NCBI GenBank assembly: GCA_021813225.1
Contig: JAKALH010000154.1
Span: 1-6,802 of the forward strand
From: Chloroflexota bacterium
GTDB taxonomy: Bacteria; Chloroflexota; Anaerolineae; J036; Brachytrichaceae
Direction of reading: 5' to 3'
Length of the DNA stretch: 6,802 nucleotides
Under the pieces are notes generated by a model, which saw only the letters and a list, made by a program, of their open reading frames with translations, made no database searches and was not told where the DNA came from. This document shows positions 4,979 through 6,802 of this stretch, in pieces. How positions within the stretch are numbered: the stretch's first letter is position 1; every line of letters begins with the position of its first letter. Position numbers and translations under genes: made by a program.

Positions 4979-6802
4979 ATGAGAAAGCGAACGAGTCGTC
5001 GTGTTTTTCTTCAGGGTCTTGCCCTGACAATGGGTGCAGCAGCCTTGGCGGCCTGTGCACCAGCCGCAGCCCCCGCTACCGCCCCGGCAGCGGCCCAGCC
5101 CACCGCGACTACTGCGCCGGCGGCCCAGCCCACCGCGACTACTGCGCCGGCGGCCCAGCCCACCGCGACTACTGCGCCGGCGGCCCAGCCTACTGCAACA
5201 ACTGCGCCCGCCGATGCAGCTTCTGTTGTCAAGTCTCTGCCCCGCAAAGAAACCATGTACTTCAATGGCCAGCAGTGGGGTCCAATCAAAGGCTGGAATC
5301 CGTACTCCTCTGACATGAATAATGCCATGGCGATTTCCCAGGCTGACAGCTCCCGCGTCACCATGTTTGAAACCCCATACTTGTACGACATGCTTGACGG
5401 CAAGCAGTATCCTCTGCTGGCGGATGGCCCTTTCACGTGGAATAATGCGCATACGGAGGTTACCTTCAAGATCAAGAAAGCCGCCAAGTGGAGCGATGGC
5501 ACCCCGGTCACCGCCGATGATGTGGCCTACACCTGGGCTTCCAATCTTCAGTACCAGACCTCGGCCGGCACCGGCAACAAGGATTACATCGACACCATCG
5601 TCGCCAAGGATCCGCAGACAGTTGTTGTTAAGGCCAAACTGGATAAGAATGGCAAAGCCGTCAACCCTCTGATCATTGCCGCTTACCTGAGCACCAACTA
5701 TGTGATCCAGAAAGCCTGGACACAGAAACTGCAAGCGCGCGCTGGCGATGCCACCAAGTTTAAAGCGGATCCCGCTGAAGACGTCGTTTATTCCGGTCCC
5801 TATCATAAATTCTACGCGGATGATACGAAAGTTGTCCTGGTTCGGGATGACAACTATTGGGGCAAGGATGCTTCCATGTTTGGCAAGCTGCCTGTGCCAA
5901 AGTACCTGGCGCATACGATCTTTAAGGATAACGCCGCTGGCACCATTGCTTTGCAGGCCGGTGAGGTGGACGTCAGCCAGGAGTTCATCTCCAATGTTCA
6001 GGACCTGTGGCTCAAGCAGAAGCTGCCCATTTCCACCTACCTCCCCGATCCTCCGTATGGCATTGGCGCAAGCCTCCCGACCGCCTTCTACAATCTGAAG
6101 TCCCCGGGCCTGGATCAGCTCGCTGTCCGCAAGGCCATCGCCATAGCAGTGGACTATGACACGATCATTGCCAACGCCATGACCAATCAATCGGCAACCT
6201 TTGAACAGGTTCCGCGCTCGCTCATGAACCCGACCCCCAGCGAGCAGGCCATGTACGATCATAATGCTGTCAAGGCTCTTCAGTGGACTGGTAAAGACAT
6301 TGCAGGCGCCAAGAAACTCCTGGACGATGCCGGGATTAAGCCCGGCCCGGATGGCTTGCGCCAGTACAACGGTAAGACCCTGCACTATGTGGCCACCTGC
6401 CCTAATGGCTGGTCCGACTGGCAGGCCGCGATTGAGGTGGTTGCGGCTGCCGGTAAAGCGATCGGGATTGACATCACGACCAATTACCCTGAATGGGCCG
6501 TTTACCAGACCGTCGTCACCAAATCGGATGCGCCTCTTCCCGCTGGCTATGACATCTTCATGATGTGGAGCGATGGCGCGGGTCCGACGGAGCCTTGGGG
6601 CCGCATTCGCCACCTCATGAGTTCTGAATTCATCGGTCTGGCCAGCAACTGGAACGGCAACTGGGGCGGTTATAAGAATCCCGATGCCGATAAACTGATC
6701 CAGGCGATCCCCACCGAAACCGATGCCGCCATACTAAAGACAGACTACACACAGTTGGTCAAGGTCTACTTGACCGATATCCCATCCTTCACCCTCATGT
6801 AC
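4979..6802 (+). CDS. ABC transporter family 5 solute-binding lipoprotein (3' truncated)
   Basis: This is a predicted extracytoplasmic binding protein of an Opp/Dpp-type ABC importer. It is open for 608 codons without a stop to the window edge. The N-terminus has a twin-arginine motif (SRRVFLQ, residues 6-12), a hydrophobic stretch and the lipobox LAAC with Cys26, so it is probably a Tat-exported lipoprotein. Residues 27-81 are a disordered Ala/Pro/Thr/Gln linker with four AAQPTATTAP units (38-77). The family 5 domain follows: YFNGQQWG (94-101), the signature KWSDGTPVTADDVAYTW (170-186), RDDNYWG (289-295) and VRKAIAIAVDYDTI (383-396). Family lengths of about 600-650 suggest that little is missing. 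Family 5 ligands include peptides, nickel and oligosaccharides. The opening resembles what I recall of cellobiose-type binding proteins in Thermotoga, so a sugar ligand is possible but unproven. Permease and ATPase genes are expected downstream. Confidence 0.93.
   Translation, partial: MRKRTSRRVFLQGLALTMGAAALAACAPAAAPATAPAAAQPTATTAPAAQPTATTAPAAQPTATTAPAAQPTATTAPADAASVVKSLPRKETMYFNGQQWGPIKGWNPYSSDMNNAMAISQADSSRVTMFETPYLYDMLDGKQYPLLADGPFTWNNAHTEVTFKIKKAAKWSDGTPVTADDVAYTWASNLQYQTSAGTGNKDYIDTIVAKDPQTVVVKAKLDKNGKAVNPLIIAAYLSTNYVIQKAWTQKLQARAGDATKFKADPAEDVVYSGPYHKFYADDTKVVLVRDDNYWGKDASMFGKLPVPKYLAHTIFKDNAAGTIALQAGEVDVSQEFISNVQDLWLKQKLPISTYLPDPPYGIGASLPTAFYNLKSPGLDQLAVRKAIAIAVDYDTIIANAMTNQSATFEQVPRSLMNPTPSEQAMYDHNAVKALQWTGKDIAGAKKLLDDAGIKPGPDGLRQYNGKTLHYVATCPNGWSDWQAAIEVVAAAGKAIGIDITTNYPEWAVYQTVVTKSDAPLPAGYDIFMMWSDGAGPTEPWGRIRHLMSSEFIGLASNWNGNWGGYKNPDADKLIQAIPTETDAAILKTDYTQLVKVYLTDIPSFTLMY
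5091..5220 (+). repeat. 30-bp in-frame tandem repeat coding the lipoprotein linker
   Basis: A 30-bp unit repeats without change from 5091 to 5190 (3.3 copies). A diverged copy follows at 5191-5220 that keeps the peptide PTATTAPADA but uses other codons (ACTGCAACAACT). Each unit encodes ten residues, AAQPTATTAP in the register of residues 38-77. The exact DNA identity of the inner copies against the drifted last copy points to recent expansion by slippage or unequal recombination. The linker probably tethers the binding domain away from the membrane anchor. Confidence 0.92.

Noticed and set aside
4961..6613. 550-codon open frame on the minus strand, opposite the solute-binding protein
   Set aside because: Its sequence is the low-complexity antisense of the Ala/Pro/Thr linker and of family 5 motifs. 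The plus-strand frame carries a signal peptide, lipobox and signature motifs.

Overview
The window most likely comes from a member of the Chloroflexota (Anaerolineae-like). Two things point there: a very large MalT/LuxR-type STAND regulator with a 'YWYAYRR...KVYLGKSEELT' N-terminal module, and a Tat-type lipoprotein solute-binding protein with a long Ala/Pro/Thr/Gln linker behind its lipobox. This taxon call is inference from protein style, not from a search.

Layout. Bases 1-149 hold a 43-bp direct repeat with a 74-bp period, probably a tandem duplication over the 3' end of a gene lying upstream of the window. Bases 150-1589 (+) encode a 479-residue Old Yellow Enzyme-family flavin oxidoreductase. 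It is strikingly GC-rich and has Lys where the family's usual first active-site His sits. A 66-bp gap with no convincing terminator separates it from the convergent 1656-4727 (-) gene, a 1023-residue MalT-like ATPase/LuxR-HTH regulator. A 251-bp divergent control region (4728-4978) follows. The 3'-truncated gene from 4979 (+) encodes a family 5 (Opp/Dpp-type) ABC solute-binding lipoprotein and runs off the window edge.

How it works together. The most informative part is the regulator/binding-protein pair and the DNA between them. A perfect TATAAT for the regulator gene lies inside the spacer of a perfect 12-bp inverted repeat. A good sigma70-like promoter (TTGTCA-17-TATGCT) for the binding-protein gene is wrapped in a second, unrelated nested inverted repeat. 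A third perfect 12-bp palindrome lies between them. The simplest reading is a local ligand-responsive switch: the STAND regulator controls, and is controlled alongside, an ABC importer for oligosaccharides or peptides whose permease and ATPase genes should follow to the right. The two inverted repeats differ in sequence, so more than one DNA-binding protein may act here. The flavin oxidoreductase is convergent, differs in base composition and is probably unrelated to this switch.
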